A stretch of DNA of 43,092 nucleotides from Planctomycetota bacterium (lineage in GTDB: Bacteria > Planctomycetota > Phycisphaerae > Phycisphaerales > SM1A02), in the NCBI GenBank assembly GCA_022568135.1, contig JADFFQ010000034.1, positions 1-43,092 on the forward strand, written 5' to 3'. A program made the position numbers and the translations under genes. Positions 25,314 to 33,828 of this stretch are shown here, piece by piece. Every line of letters begins with the position of its first letter. Within the stretch, counting starts at the first letter, position 1. Under the pieces are notes generated by a model that ran no database searches, was not told the origin of the DNA, and saw nothing but the letters and a program-made list of their open reading frames with translations.

Positions 25314-27194
25314 TCACCTGCCGGCGCCGGACTGTCGTTGCTCGGCGGAGCCTTGATCCGGTTGCGTCGCGGCGGGCTGCGTTGCGGGTTGCGTAGTGGC
25401 GATGACAAAGTTGTGACGCGCCGCCAGCGCGTCAAAGCTGAACTCATCTTCCGTTCGCTTGCCCTGGTCAAGCTCCTCGGCCTGTAGCAGTGCCTGCACG
25501 AGGCCGTTACCCGCGAACGAGGCATAGTCCTCGTCGGTCACCGGGGACTGATCTGTAAGCTGCACCACCAGCATACACAGTCGATCCTCCACCGGAATCA
25601 CCAACGTCCGCTGCTCCTTGGGCAAGTTGCGTATCGCGACGTCTTGCGGCAGTGCCAGCGCATGGTCGATGATCGCGGCGACCGTCGGTTCGTGCACGTC
25701 GATTGTGGGAAGCGGCGTGGGGCTCGACGAGAGCGGCAGTTGAAATTGAACCTGAAGTTCCAGCCACTGGAGATCGGTCAGCGACACTTGATCAGCTCGA
25801 TGGACCAACGTGTCGTGAGCCATGGCCACCGACAGCAAACCGCCGGTTATCGCCTGCTGCCGAAGCGTCTCGCCTGACCTCACCAGTTCCTGATAATGGG
25901 CAAGCTTGGTCAGACCGGCGACGAGAGCCTCACGAACCTCATCAATGGATCGCGGTGGTCTCGACGCATCGGTGTCGATGATGCGGAACAGGTACACGCT
26001 TTCGTCGTCGCCCCGCAACGGCGGGCCGGCCACGTCCTGCTGGATCAGCATGGTTTGCGATCCGCCCAGTTCCCGGGCGGCCAACACCAGCTCACCCAGC
26101 TCGACCGGGATTTCACCGAACTTGTACGTCGCCGCCCGGCCGATCCCGGGAAGCTGGGCAAGGTCGTCGATCTCAAGCCAGCGGTCGCCGACTGAGTGGA
26201 ACTGCGGCAGTGCGATCAGGAACTTCTCCTGGATGTCCAAAGCGAGCCTTTCGAAGTCCATATCCTGCCAATCGTCGGTGAGCTCCAGGTACCCACCGCG
26301 CCGGGTTAGACGGCGCCGCTTGATGCGAAGCTGGTCGCTGGCGTACTTGGCGATCTCGTCCAACGTCTGCTTTGTGAGCGTGTCCAGCAAGTCGCGGCGC
26401 ACGTCGTCGGGAACCTCACCGCCCGACTCCGGCTCCCCAAACTGCACCGGGTTCAGCCGCCAGTGCTTTCGCAGCGCCACGGGGTTGAGCTGATCGCTGT
26501 CCTCGACGACTTTACGGACGCTGTCGGCGGGGATCGAAAGCCACTGCAGCTTCGCGCGGTGCCCCAAGCGGTAGCCGAAACCCTGTTCGCCTTCGCCGGG
26601 AGGGTCCTCGGCGTGCTTGGCCATCTGCTCGGCGAGTTGCGCTTCGCTGAACTGGGGCGGGTTGTCCGCCGCGGAGGCTTCGATGACCACCAACTGCACG
26701 GACGCTTGGTGGAAGGCCCGACGGGCGTGGTGTTTGAGGCGTCGGTCGGAGAATTTCGTGGCATCCTGATACAGCCGGATCGTCCGCCCGACGCCGTCCC
26801 ACTTCGCGACCGTGTCGTGAATCAGCCGGGGGCTTTGGCCAGTCCGGGAGGCAATCTGGGCGATCCGCTGTCCAATCCCAGCTGTGCTGGAGGATCCGCC
26901 GATCAGACCCGCCGATTCAGCTTCTCGAACCAGCAGATACCAATGCTCCGGCTGGTCGATCGTGCCTACGCCGCGAAGCGGGGGCAGGGCCGGGAGCAGT
27001 TGCAGCTCCTGCTGAATCTGGGCCAGATCGGCGGCGGTGACCTTCTCCTGGCCGACTTGCGCCCACGTGGCCCGCTGCTGCCCGACCACTGGCAGCAGAC
27101 TCTGAAACGCAACTGGGATCAGGAAGGTGATCATCAGCAGCGTCCCGCCGACCGCGAGGATGTACTTGTTGTACTTGCGGAGAAACTTGAACAT
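25314..27194 (-). CDS. PpiD/SurA-like membrane-anchored peptidyl-prolyl isomerase-related chaperone
   Basis: A 626-residue protein with the PpiD-like start MFKFLRKYNKYILAVGGTLL: basic residues then one membrane segment (11-33), placing the rest in the periplasm. The SurA-type N-terminal helices follow (GQEKVTAADLAQIQQELQ). A parvulin-type isomerase region is not clear by eye; TGGLLSVAMAHDT and a region of REPRSIDEVREALV are suggestive only. The C-terminus is low-complexity (TTQPATQPAATQPDQG). It would help fold or deliver outer-membrane proteins. An octamer array lies 9-40 bases before the ATG and no clear ribosome-binding site is visible. Confidence 0.7.
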   Translation of the reverse strand: MFKFLRKYNKYILAVGGTLLMITFLIPVAFQSLLPVVGQQRATWAQVGQEKVTAADLAQIQQELQLLPALPPLRGVGTIDQPEHWYLLVREAESAGLIGGSSSTAGIGQRIAQIASRTGQSPRLIHDTVAKWDGVGRTIRLYQDATKFSDRRLKHHARRAFHQASVQLVVIEASAADNPPQFSEAQLAEQMAKHAEDPPGEGEQGFGYRLGHRAKLQWLSIPADSVRKVVEDSDQLNPVALRKHWRLNPVQFGEPESGGEVPDDVRRDLLDTLTKQTLDEIAKYASDQLRIKRRRLTRRGGYLELTDDWQDMDFERLALDIQEKFLIALPQFHSVGDRWLEIDDLAQLPGIGRAATYKFGEIPVELGELVLAARELGGSQTMLIQQDVAGPPLRGDDESVYLFRIIDTDASRPPRSIDEVREALVAGLTKLAHYQELVRSGETLRQQAITGGLLSVAMAHDTLVHRADQVSLTDLQWLELQVQFQLPLSSSPTPLPTIDVHEPTVAAIIDHALALPQDVAIRNLPKEQRTLVIPVEDRLCMLVVQLTDQSPVTDEDYASFAGNGLVQALLQAEELDQGKRTEDEFSFDALAARHNFVIATTQPATQPAATQPDQGSAEQRQSGAGR

Positions 27195-27202
27195 GCCGAA
27201 GG

Positions 27203-27234
27203 CACCAAGGGATCAAGGCATCAAGGCATCAAGA
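27203..27234 (-). repeat. Octamer array (4 units) before ppiD-like start
   Basis: Plus strand CACCAAGG, GATCAAGG, CATCAAGG, CATCAAGA; on the coding strand this is the same CCTTGATG unit seen before obgE, in the same orientation to the gene. Confidence 0.85.
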
Positions 27235-27273
27235 GGTCATCATACGGTTGGCGGGCGACGCCGTCCCGAGGTG

Positions 27274-27297
27274 CCTCGATGCCTGGATGCCTCGATG
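27274..27297 (+). repeat. Octamer array (3 units) just after the rpsD stop
   Basis: CCTCGATG, CCTGGATG, CCTCGATG, in inverse orientation to the array at 27203-27234. The two could pair as a long imperfect hairpin across the ppiD/rpsD gap. Confidence 0.85.
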
Positions 27298-27303
27298 CCT
27301 TTC

Positions 27304-27903
27304 TTATCGATAGAACTCGACGATCAGGTTCGTGTTGACGTCGAAGGGAATCTCCTCACGCGTGGCCGACGACACAACCTTTATCGAGAGCCCGGCCGGG
27401 TTGACCTCGATCCATCCCGGTACGATATGCCCGGCCATAGACTCCATGTTCTCCTTGGCCAGGGGGTGAATCCGTTCCCGTAGCGATACCGTGTCGCCGC
27501 GCTGCACACTGTAGCTGGGGCGATCGACCGTTCGGCCGTTGACCTGCACATGACGGTGCGTGACCATCTGCCGGGCGGCCCAGACCGTTCGGGTAAAGCC
27601 CGCGCGTCGGACCACGTTGTCCAGGCGCTGCTCAAGCAGTTGCAGCAGCAGTTCCCCGGTGTTGCCCCTGCCCCGCGACGCGAGCTGGATGTAGCGGCGG
27701 AACTGCCGCTCCAGCACGCTGTAGTGGAAGCGCAGCTTCTGCTTCTCGTTGAGCCGGATGGCGTAGTCACGCAGCCGTCGGCCGCGGTATCCGTGCATGC
27801 CCGCCGGCGTCAATTGCCGCTTGGCCGTGTGTTTGGGTATGTCGGCGATGGGTACCCCCACCCGCCGGGAAAGCTTCACTTTGGGACCGAGATATCGAGC
27901 CAT
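27304..27903 (-). CDS. rpsD: 30S ribosomal protein S4
   Basis: S4 nucleates assembly of the small subunit. The 199-residue protein starts MARYLGPKVKLSRRVG and has QLTPAGMHGYRGRRLRDYAI, LNEKQKLRFHYSVLERQFRR, the S4 RNA-binding domain with RLDNVVRRAGF, TRTVWAARQMVTHRHVQVNG, and a C-terminal EIPFDVNTNLIVEFYR. ATG 27903 has AAGGA about 9 bases upstream; upstream in-frame codons are not needed. It stands alone rather than beside rpoA/rplQ, as in many planctomycetes. Confidence 0.97.
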   Translation of the reverse strand: MARYLGPKVKLSRRVGVPIADIPKHTAKRQLTPAGMHGYRGRRLRDYAIRLNEKQKLRFHYSVLERQFRRYIQLASRGRGNTGELLLQLLEQRLDNVVRRAGFTRTVWAARQMVTHRHVQVNGRTVDRPSYSVQRGDTVSLRERIHPLAKENMESMAGHIVPGWIEVNPAGLSIKVVSSATREEIPFDVNTNLIVEFYR

Positions 27904-28284
27904 TGAGGTTGATCCTTGCCCCGCCAGGGCATCGCTGGGGGGCCCCGGCGCCTGGTAGCGCGTGCGAAACCCTATATGCAATCATGATTCGCCCATTTCG
28001 TCAAGCGACCCCGCGAATTACCTGCGTAGCGGGATCGTCAGGCTGGGGAGCTTGCAACGGTGCCACTGCTCGGCCGCGCAGCGGAGAGCAGCGCAGAAGT
28101 CAAAAGCACTGTCTGGCAAAACACGGCTCGCCCTACGGGTCGAGCCGTGGTACCTGTGGGCCCGTTTCGGGAAGTGGTCGATAGCGGCGAATGCATATCT
28201 GCGGGCCGAAGATCGCCGGGTGCTGAGGGTCCCCACCCCAGCGACCTTCCGGTCGCAGCTCGAGCCACGCGACTGCAAACTGGA
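27904..28284. promoter_or_regulatory. Palindrome-rich gap upstream of rpsD
   Basis: About 380 bp without a gene. It holds a 9-bp-stem hairpin, cacggctcg/cgagccgtg (28122-28149, loop with an inner ccc/ggg pair), and gcgacc-ttcc-ggtcgc (28241-28256). For rpsD, a TATAGG (complement of 27971-27976) and TTGACG (complement of 27999-28004) are visible but 22 bp apart, longer than ideal. No RNA gene was recognised. Confidence 0.4.
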
Positions 28285-29553
28285 CTACGCAGCCTTGCGG
28301 GCGGACTGGGCGGTTGAGAGAGCAATCGCGTCGGTTTCCGGGGAGCCGGCGGCTTCGTCGTGGAACTGGGACAGCACCGCTCGACAGGCAGTCCGGTGCT
28401 CGTGAAGCTCCGTCCGCTGGAGTGGCGAAAGCGATGATTCGCCGGCGGAGAGCTCCAGGTCGAAGACCTTGGCCGCATCCTCCAAGAGTTCCTGAAGCCG
28501 GCCGGTGTGTGGATCGGCCCCAGCCTTGCGGGCGCTTCGCTGATTCAACAGAATCCGACCGAGCAATCCCCGACACCACGTCTCCGCGACGGCTTTGGGC
28601 TCGACGGGCTCCTCGGTCCGGCGGAGTCGTTGCAATGCTCGCCGAGCCAGGGTCGGTCGGTTGATCATCGCAGCTGCGATCAAGAGCACCATCAGCGCTC
28701 CTGCGCGGTACCCGGAGACCCGGGCGAGCTTCGCCATCCGCAGAGCCGCGGTGTGAAACGCGCCCATGCCGAGCCATGCCCGGCCGGCCCTGGCCAACGC
28801 GTCGGGATGGTTGGTGTCGATGGGGTCCAATACCTGGCGAAGTCGTTTCAAGTCCGCGGTTTCCTCCAGAACGTCGATCAGTTCGCACACGATCGCGTCG
28901 TCGTCGCTATGCGTCTGGTCCCGATGGGCCTGTAAGAGCGTCTCGGTGGCTTCCAGCAGCCGCCCTTCGGCCCGCAGGACCCGGGCCCCCAGCAGCGCCG
29001 TGGGCATCTGTATCTGCTGCAATACGCCGCGCGCCAGATCGGGACGACCCGCGTCCAGCCAGGCGGCGACCAGCCGGCCCTTGATCCGGTCGGTGGGGCG
29101 GCGTTGATCGGCATGCTCAAAGAATCCTGCAGCCCGCTTCGCGTCGCCCGTCTGATGGGCGACTTCCCCGGCCAGCTCCAATGCCCCACTGTGATGCGGC
29201 CGCTTGGCGATCACCAGGCCCAGCTCGCGGCCGGCGCGATCGAATTGTCCCTGGGCGTAGAAGCTGCGCGCCCGCAGCAGGCCCAGCGCCGCATCAGTCG
29301 GCCGCAGCAGCAGCCCCTGCGCGATCAGAGCGGAGGCCGATTCGATATCGCCCCGCCGAAGCAGCAGCTCGATCTTCAGCTTTCGTGTGCAGGGACTATC
29401 AGGCATGGCCGAAAGGGCCCACTCCACGGAGTCATCATCATCGGCCGCAGCCGAGCGCGCCGCGCGGAGCAGGCGGGCCGCCATGACCCGATCGACGGTG
29501 GGTTGGCCCTGGCCGGTCACGATGGAGGCAACATTGTGAGGCGCCCGGGTCAT
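28285..29553 (-). CDS. TPR-like repeat protein, second gene of a pair
   Basis: A 422-residue, helix-rich protein with repeated units such as AALGLLRARSFYAQGQFDRAGRE, SGALELAGEVAHQTGDAKRAAGFF and PDLARGVLQQIQ, fitting tetratricopeptide-like repeats, a scaffold for protein binding. No signal peptide or catalytic motif is seen. Its ATG overlaps the previous gene's TGA (ATGA, 29550-29553), so the pair is translationally coupled. The partner has the same type of repeats. A cytoplasmic adaptor role is inferred only from structure type. Confidence 0.65.
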   Translation of the reverse strand: MTRAPHNVASIVTGQGQPTVDRVMAARLLRAARSAAADDDDSVEWALSAMPDSPCTRKLKIELLLRRGDIESASALIAQGLLLRPTDAALGLLRARSFYAQGQFDRAGRELGLVIAKRPHHSGALELAGEVAHQTGDAKRAAGFFEHADQRRPTDRIKGRLVAAWLDAGRPDLARGVLQQIQMPTALLGARVLRAEGRLLEATETLLQAHRDQTHSDDDAIVCELIDVLEETADLKRLRQVLDPIDTNHPDALARAGRAWLGMGAFHTAALRMAKLARVSGYRAGALMVLLIAAAMINRPTLARRALQRLRRTEEPVEPKAVAETWCRGLLGRILLNQRSARKAGADPHTGRLQELLEDAAKVFDLELSAGESSLSPLQRTELHEHRTACRAVLSQFHDEAAGSPETDAIALSTAQSARKAA

Positions 29554-30635
29554 GCGGCTTTCTCCTGCTCGGCGGGCAGCTCGGTGGTGCCGGCCTTGCG
29601 CCCAATGGTCGCAATTACCGAGCCCGAATCGTCGGCGGAGATATCCGGCGTCGGAGCGGGCAGCTCCCCCAGGAGCAGGGCTAGCCCGACGGACATCGGG
29701 TTTTCCTTGAGTCCTCGCAGCGCCCAGCGTCGCGCTGCCACGTGATCCCCAAGCAAGATCGACAGGCTCGCCAGTGCATGCAGCGCCGCCGCAGGTTCGC
29801 CCAGATCGGGCAAGGCCTGCTCCAGGGCCTTGCCAAGCAGTCGGATGGTGGGTAGATGCGGGCGCCGTCGTTGTGCTTCCGTCAACGTGCCGATCGCCGC
29901 CTCGAAAGTAATCAGTTCCATGGCCAGCGCATTGACCTGCTCAGGTGAGGGTTCGATGCCCTGGCGAGCGCCGGCCATCCCCAGTGATTTGAGAAAGACA
30001 TCCACGTCCGGCTCTGCACCAACGGTCGCGCAGCAAGTCCGCAGCCGTTGGGCCCACATTTCAGTCTGGTCCTGGCGGCCTCGTTGCATGTTGATCAGCA
30101 GCAACGCTTGCAGCGTTCGGGGATCTTCGAGATGCTTGAGATTGCGCAGCAGTGCGTGGACCGCAGCAGTATCGTCGCCTCGTTGCCATTCGAGCAGCCC
30201 CAGCAGGACCCTGGCGTCCAGCGGCGCCGATGCTCGCGCGGACCAGGGGAGCAGGTCGCAATGGGCTTCGGCTTTGGCGCCGAGGTGCAGCAAGCACGCG
30301 ACGCGCAACAGTCGAAGGGAAGCGGTGCCCGACGATTGGCCAGTTGGGCACGCGTCAATGATGCCCAGCGCCGTCTCGGGATCGCCCTGGGCGAGGCGCA
30401 GCCGAGCGAGTCGCTCGGAAACCCTCGCATGTCTCGGAGCGAGCCGGGCTGCCGTCCTGGCGAGCTGATCCGCATGGTCCCACATCCCCATGGCCATGGC
30501 CTGGTCGATCGCTTTCGTGAGTTGCAGGACAACATTCCGATCGTCGGCCGGTGGTGTCGTGGGGCGACGGCTGCTCTTGGTCGTCGTCGCCCAGCGCCGC
30601 AGACCGCCAATGATGGGGGAAAGGATACCGGGCAT
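29550..30635 (-). CDS. TPR-like repeat protein, first gene of a pair
   Basis: A 361-residue protein with TPR-like units, for example WDHADQLARTAARLAPRHARVSERLARLRLAQGDPETALGII and AALHALASLSILLGDHVAARRWALRGLKENP. The N-terminus MPGILSPIIGGLRRWATTTKSS is not a clear signal peptide. ATG 30635 was chosen because AGGGAG lies about 8 bases upstream. It is 159 bp after purF on the same strand; that gap has an acaccc-ctatgga-gggtgt hairpin (about 30708-30726), so it may have its own promoter. Confidence 0.65.
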   Translation of the reverse strand: MPGILSPIIGGLRRWATTTKSSRRPTTPPADDRNVVLQLTKAIDQAMAMGMWDHADQLARTAARLAPRHARVSERLARLRLAQGDPETALGIIDACPTGQSSGTASLRLLRVACLLHLGAKAEAHCDLLPWSARASAPLDARVLLGLLEWQRGDDTAAVHALLRNLKHLEDPRTLQALLLINMQRGRQDQTEMWAQRLRTCCATVGAEPDVDVFLKSLGMAGARQGIEPSPEQVNALAMELITFEAAIGTLTEAQRRRPHLPTIRLLGKALEQALPDLGEPAAALHALASLSILLGDHVAARRWALRGLKENPMSVGLALLLGELPAPTPDISADDSGSVIATIGRKAGTTELPAEQEKAA

Positions 30636-30794
30636 CGAACGAACTCCCTGGTAGGGCAAACGACCCGCTTGGGAACATTGGGAGGGTGGGATGTGAGGGC
30701 TGAGGGGCCCACACCCCTATGGAGGGTGTAATCGGACGAACCACCCTCTGGGTTGAGGCCGAATACCGGACCCGATGGTCCCGCAACGAGTTGA

Positions 30795-32711
30795 TTAATA
30801 GGCCCGGACGTCGCAGGCGGCGCGCCAGTTGAGATAGGACCTGTTGAGCACTTTGTAGCCTCCGGGCGTGGGGTAGTCGCCTGTGAAGGCCCAATCGCCG
30901 CGGTGGTCGGGGGTGGCAGCGCACAGCCCCTGGACGGTCTGGTAGATGATCTCGACACCACCTGTCCAGCGGAGCGACTCCGAGCGCACCAGCTGCGCGA
31001 CCTTCGCCGATAGCTCATCAAGGGTGACGCGGTCGTAGATCGCTGCGACCTGGTTAACCATCTTCTTCGGTGGGTATTCCGCTTGTGCGATGCAGCGCTG
31101 CTCGACATCGTCGAGCAACTGCTCCTCACCGCGATCGTGCAGAACGGCGACGGCTGCCTCAAACGCGATGAACCGGCCGAGTTGACTCATGTCGATCCCG
31201 TAGCAATCTGGATATTTGATGGGCGGGGCGGAGCTGACGATGATGATCCGCTTGGGGTTGAGTCGGCTGAGCATGGTGATGATCGATTCGCGAAGCGTGG
31301 TTCCCCGCACGATGGAGTCGTCAACGACGACCAGGGTCTCGTTGGGCTTCAGCACGCCTCGGGTGATGTCGTAGATGTGCCCCACGAGATCGCGCCGGGC
31401 AGCGTCGTGGGCGATAAATGTTCGAAGCCGCTGGTCTTTGTGGGCAACTTTCTCGGTGCGAAGCCGGCCGTCAAGCGATCGCTCCAGGTCGGCGCGGGTA
31501 GCGGTTCCCCTTTCGATTCGCTGCCAGAGCTCTTCTACCCGGCGGGTGCGAGTCAGCCGGTCGATCTCCTCCACCAGCCCGACGTACGCGGCTTCAGCCG
31601 TGTTAGGGATGTAGCTGAACACGGCATCCCCCAGTTCATCGCCTAGCGCCTCCAGCACACGCGGAGCCAGGTTGTAACCCAGGGCCTTGCGCTCTTGATA
31701 GATCGCCGGGTCATTGCCGCGGCTGAAATAGATCCGCTCGAACGTGCACTGCCTCAGCGCCAGCGCGCGGGTAAACGGCCGATGGTCGATCCGGCCGTCG
31801 CGCTTGACGACCAAGGCGTGGCCGGGGGCGATCGGCTCGATGTCGCTGGGATCAACGTCAAAGACGTTGGCCAGGGCCGCTCGTTCCGAGGCGACGGCGA
31901 CGACCTCGTCGTTGAGGTAGAAAAACCCCGGGCGAATGCCGGCCGGATCCCGGCACGCGAACGCATCGCCGTTGCCCAAGAGTCCCGCGAAAACGTATCC
32001 CCCGTCGAAGTCTTCGGATGCCTTGCGAAGGATCCGAATCAGATCGATCTGGCGAGAGGTCTCCCTGGCCAGGTCCTTCCCATCCAGGCCGCGCAGCGAC
32101 TCCGGGCCCATGGTGGCTCGCAGATAATTATGCTCCCGATCAAGACAGTAGCTGATGCGCTCCAGGATCACCTGCGTGTCGGAGTCGCCCACGGGGTTCA
32201 ACCCGAATTCGACCAGTTGATCGAACAGCTCCTTGGAGTTGGTCATGTTGAAGTTGCCGGCCAGGACGAGATTTCGGCTGGCGGTGTTGTTCGTGCGCAG
32301 ATAGGGGTGGCAGTTGGCCAGGTCATTGCCCGAGTGCGTCCCATAGCGAAGGTGCCCCAAATACACCTCGCCGAAGAAGTCACAACGTCGCTTCAATTCG
32401 TCGTCGCTGAGGTTTTCGAGGTTCTCGTCGCCCAGCGCGTTGACGTCCTCCATGACAATGTCGAAGACGCGCTCGATGGCGTTGTGCTTGTCCGAGCGGA
32501 CGCGTTTGATGTACTCGACCCCCGGGGGCATGTCGAACTTGACGACCGCGACGCCCGCGCCGTCCTGTCCGCGGTTGTGTTGCTTCTCCATCAGCAGATA
32601 CAGCCGGCGCAATCCCCAGGCGGGGTCGCCGTATCGCTGGCGGTAATAGCTCAGCGGCTGCCGCAACCGCAGCAGAGCCAGACCGCAGTGGTGGCCGATC
32701 GCATCACTCAT
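30795..32711 (-). CDS. purF: Amidophosphoribosyltransferase-like (long PurF type)
   Basis: PurF makes phosphoribosylamine from PRPP and glutamine, first step of purine synthesis. The 638-residue protein matches the long form of Bacteroidota/Planctomycetota: MSDAIGHHCGLALLRL, EKQHNRGQDGAG, GHLRYGTHSGND, LAGNFNMTN, and in the second half the PRPP loop VVVDDSIVRGTTLRESI with SSAPPIKYPDCYGIDM. The glutaminase nucleophile should be Cys9; as in other internal-Cys PurF proteins a short N-terminal peptide would be removed. ATG 32711 was chosen because it gives MSDAI..CG.A, the family start. Other pur genes are not nearby. Confidence 0.9.
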   Translation of the reverse strand: MSDAIGHHCGLALLRLRQPLSYYRQRYGDPAWGLRRLYLLMEKQHNRGQDGAGVAVVKFDMPPGVEYIKRVRSDKHNAIERVFDIVMEDVNALGDENLENLSDDELKRRCDFFGEVYLGHLRYGTHSGNDLANCHPYLRTNNTASRNLVLAGNFNMTNSKELFDQLVEFGLNPVGDSDTQVILERISYCLDREHNYLRATMGPESLRGLDGKDLARETSRQIDLIRILRKASEDFDGGYVFAGLLGNGDAFACRDPAGIRPGFFYLNDEVVAVASERAALANVFDVDPSDIEPIAPGHALVVKRDGRIDHRPFTRALALRQCTFERIYFSRGNDPAIYQERKALGYNLAPRVLEALGDELGDAVFSYIPNTAEAAYVGLVEEIDRLTRTRRVEELWQRIERGTATRADLERSLDGRLRTEKVAHKDQRLRTFIAHDAARRDLVGHIYDITRGVLKPNETLVVVDDSIVRGTTLRESIITMLSRLNPKRIIIVSSAPPIKYPDCYGIDMSQLGRFIAFEAAVAVLHDRGEEQLLDDVEQRCIAQAEYPPKKMVNQVAAIYDRVTLDELSAKVAQLVRSESLRWTGGVEIIYQTVQGLCAATPDHRGDWAFTGDYPTPGGYKVLNRSYLNWRAACDVRAY

Positions 32712-32796
32712 CCGGGCGCAAGGGTATGCCCGGCAACCGTCCGCTGCAATGGTCGGACTCGGAACCGAGAGGTGTTTCGCGGGCGGGCCTGCCACA

Positions 32797-32820
32797 AGCC
32801 CCGCAATGCCATGCGGGGCT
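32797..32820. repeat. Palindrome directly after MBL-fold gene stop
   Basis: agccccgca-atgcca-tgcggggct: 9-bp arms, 6-base loop. It touches the stop codon (32821-32823) of the metallo-beta-lactamase-fold gene on the minus strand, as do others in this family near stops. No T-run follows. Confidence 0.85.
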
Positions 32821-33681
32821 CTATTGGGGGAGCACCTCCTGGAAGCTCCATTGGCGCTGCGGTTGGGCCGCCGAGGTCGGACGACCCCTAGCCCGGCTGA
32901 TGTGCAACAACAGCGTCGGCTGATGCTGGTTGCTGATCGTCAGCCGGTCCAGCAGATGCGGCGCCCGCCGGGCGTACAACCTCTGCACGATCCGCGGGTC
33001 GTTACAGTGCCGCGACAGGTGCAGCAGAGCGATGTGACGAAGATCGCTGTGCTCGGCCAATCGAAGCACCGCGTCCAATGCTTGCTCATTGGACAGATGA
33101 CCGAGACCGCCCATGATCCGCCGCTTGAGCGCTGCCGGCCGATCGCTGTTCATCTGCATCCGCCGGTCGTAATTGGACTCGATCGCCAGGGCTGATAGGT
33201 TGATGAACCGCTGGAAGAATGTTGCCGGCACTCGCCCGAGGTCCGTCGCATACCCGAGCCGGGCGCCGCCGTGGTCGATCACGAAGCCGGTCGTGCCGAG
33301 TTGGTCATGTGGAAGCAACACCGGATCAATGATGGTTGCGGCGCCCAGCTTGGGGGCGTCGTCGAAGGGTTCGGCGCTGCGGATCGGCAGTCCCGCTTGT
33401 ACCGCACGGTCCAGGTGCCGCCGATGAATGTGCCAGGTGGTTTTCAAGGACTCCGCCGCCGCGATCCACCCAGGATGAAAGTGGTCGTAATCGACGTGCG
33501 TCAGCAGGATCGCACCGATCTGCTGAAGCGAAACGCCCAGGGGACCGAGTCGCGTTGCGGTCAGTTGTGGAGACAAGCCGGCGTCGATGAGGATATGTCG
33601 CGCCCCGTCGGGACGATGAAGAATCAGCAGTGAGCAGTTGCCCGCGGAGCCGCTACCGAGAACACTCAATGAAATCGACAT
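32821..33681 (-). CDS. MBL-fold metallo-hydrolase
   Basis: A 286-residue protein of the metallo-beta-lactamase fold, similar to YycJ/WalJ-like proteins: MSISLSVLGSGSAGNCSLLI, ILIDAGLSPQLTATRL, GAILLTHVDYDHFHPG, then LPHDQLGTTGFVIDHGGARLGYATDLGRVP, LAIESNYD, HLSNEQALDAVLRL and LLHLSRHCNDP. The metal motif here reads His-Val-Asp-Tyr-Asp-His instead of the usual His-x-His-x-Asp-His, so one metal ligand is changed. ATG 33681 has GGGAG 7 bases upstream. The substrate is unknown; nucleic acid or a cell-wall-linked role is possible. Confidence 0.8.
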   Translation of the reverse strand: MSISLSVLGSGSAGNCSLLILHRPDGARHILIDAGLSPQLTATRLGPLGVSLQQIGAILLTHVDYDHFHPGWIAAAESLKTTWHIHRRHLDRAVQAGLPIRSAEPFDDAPKLGAATIIDPVLLPHDQLGTTGFVIDHGGARLGYATDLGRVPATFFQRFINLSALAIESNYDRRMQMNSDRPAALKRRIMGGLGHLSNEQALDAVLRLAEHSDLRHIALLHLSRHCNDPRIVQRLYARRAPHLLDRLTISNQHQPTLLLHISRARGRPTSAAQPQRQWSFQEVLPQ

Positions 33682-33828
33682 CCATGTCTCCCTATTCTGA
33701 TGTGCGTATTGTACACGATCTGTCGGGGCGACCGAGGCGCTATGATCGTATGTTGCGTCGGGTTTCTTTTGTTCACTTGGCCGTGTGCGGAAGCCCGCGG
33801 ATACTGCGAAAGCGTTCAACGACGCCGT

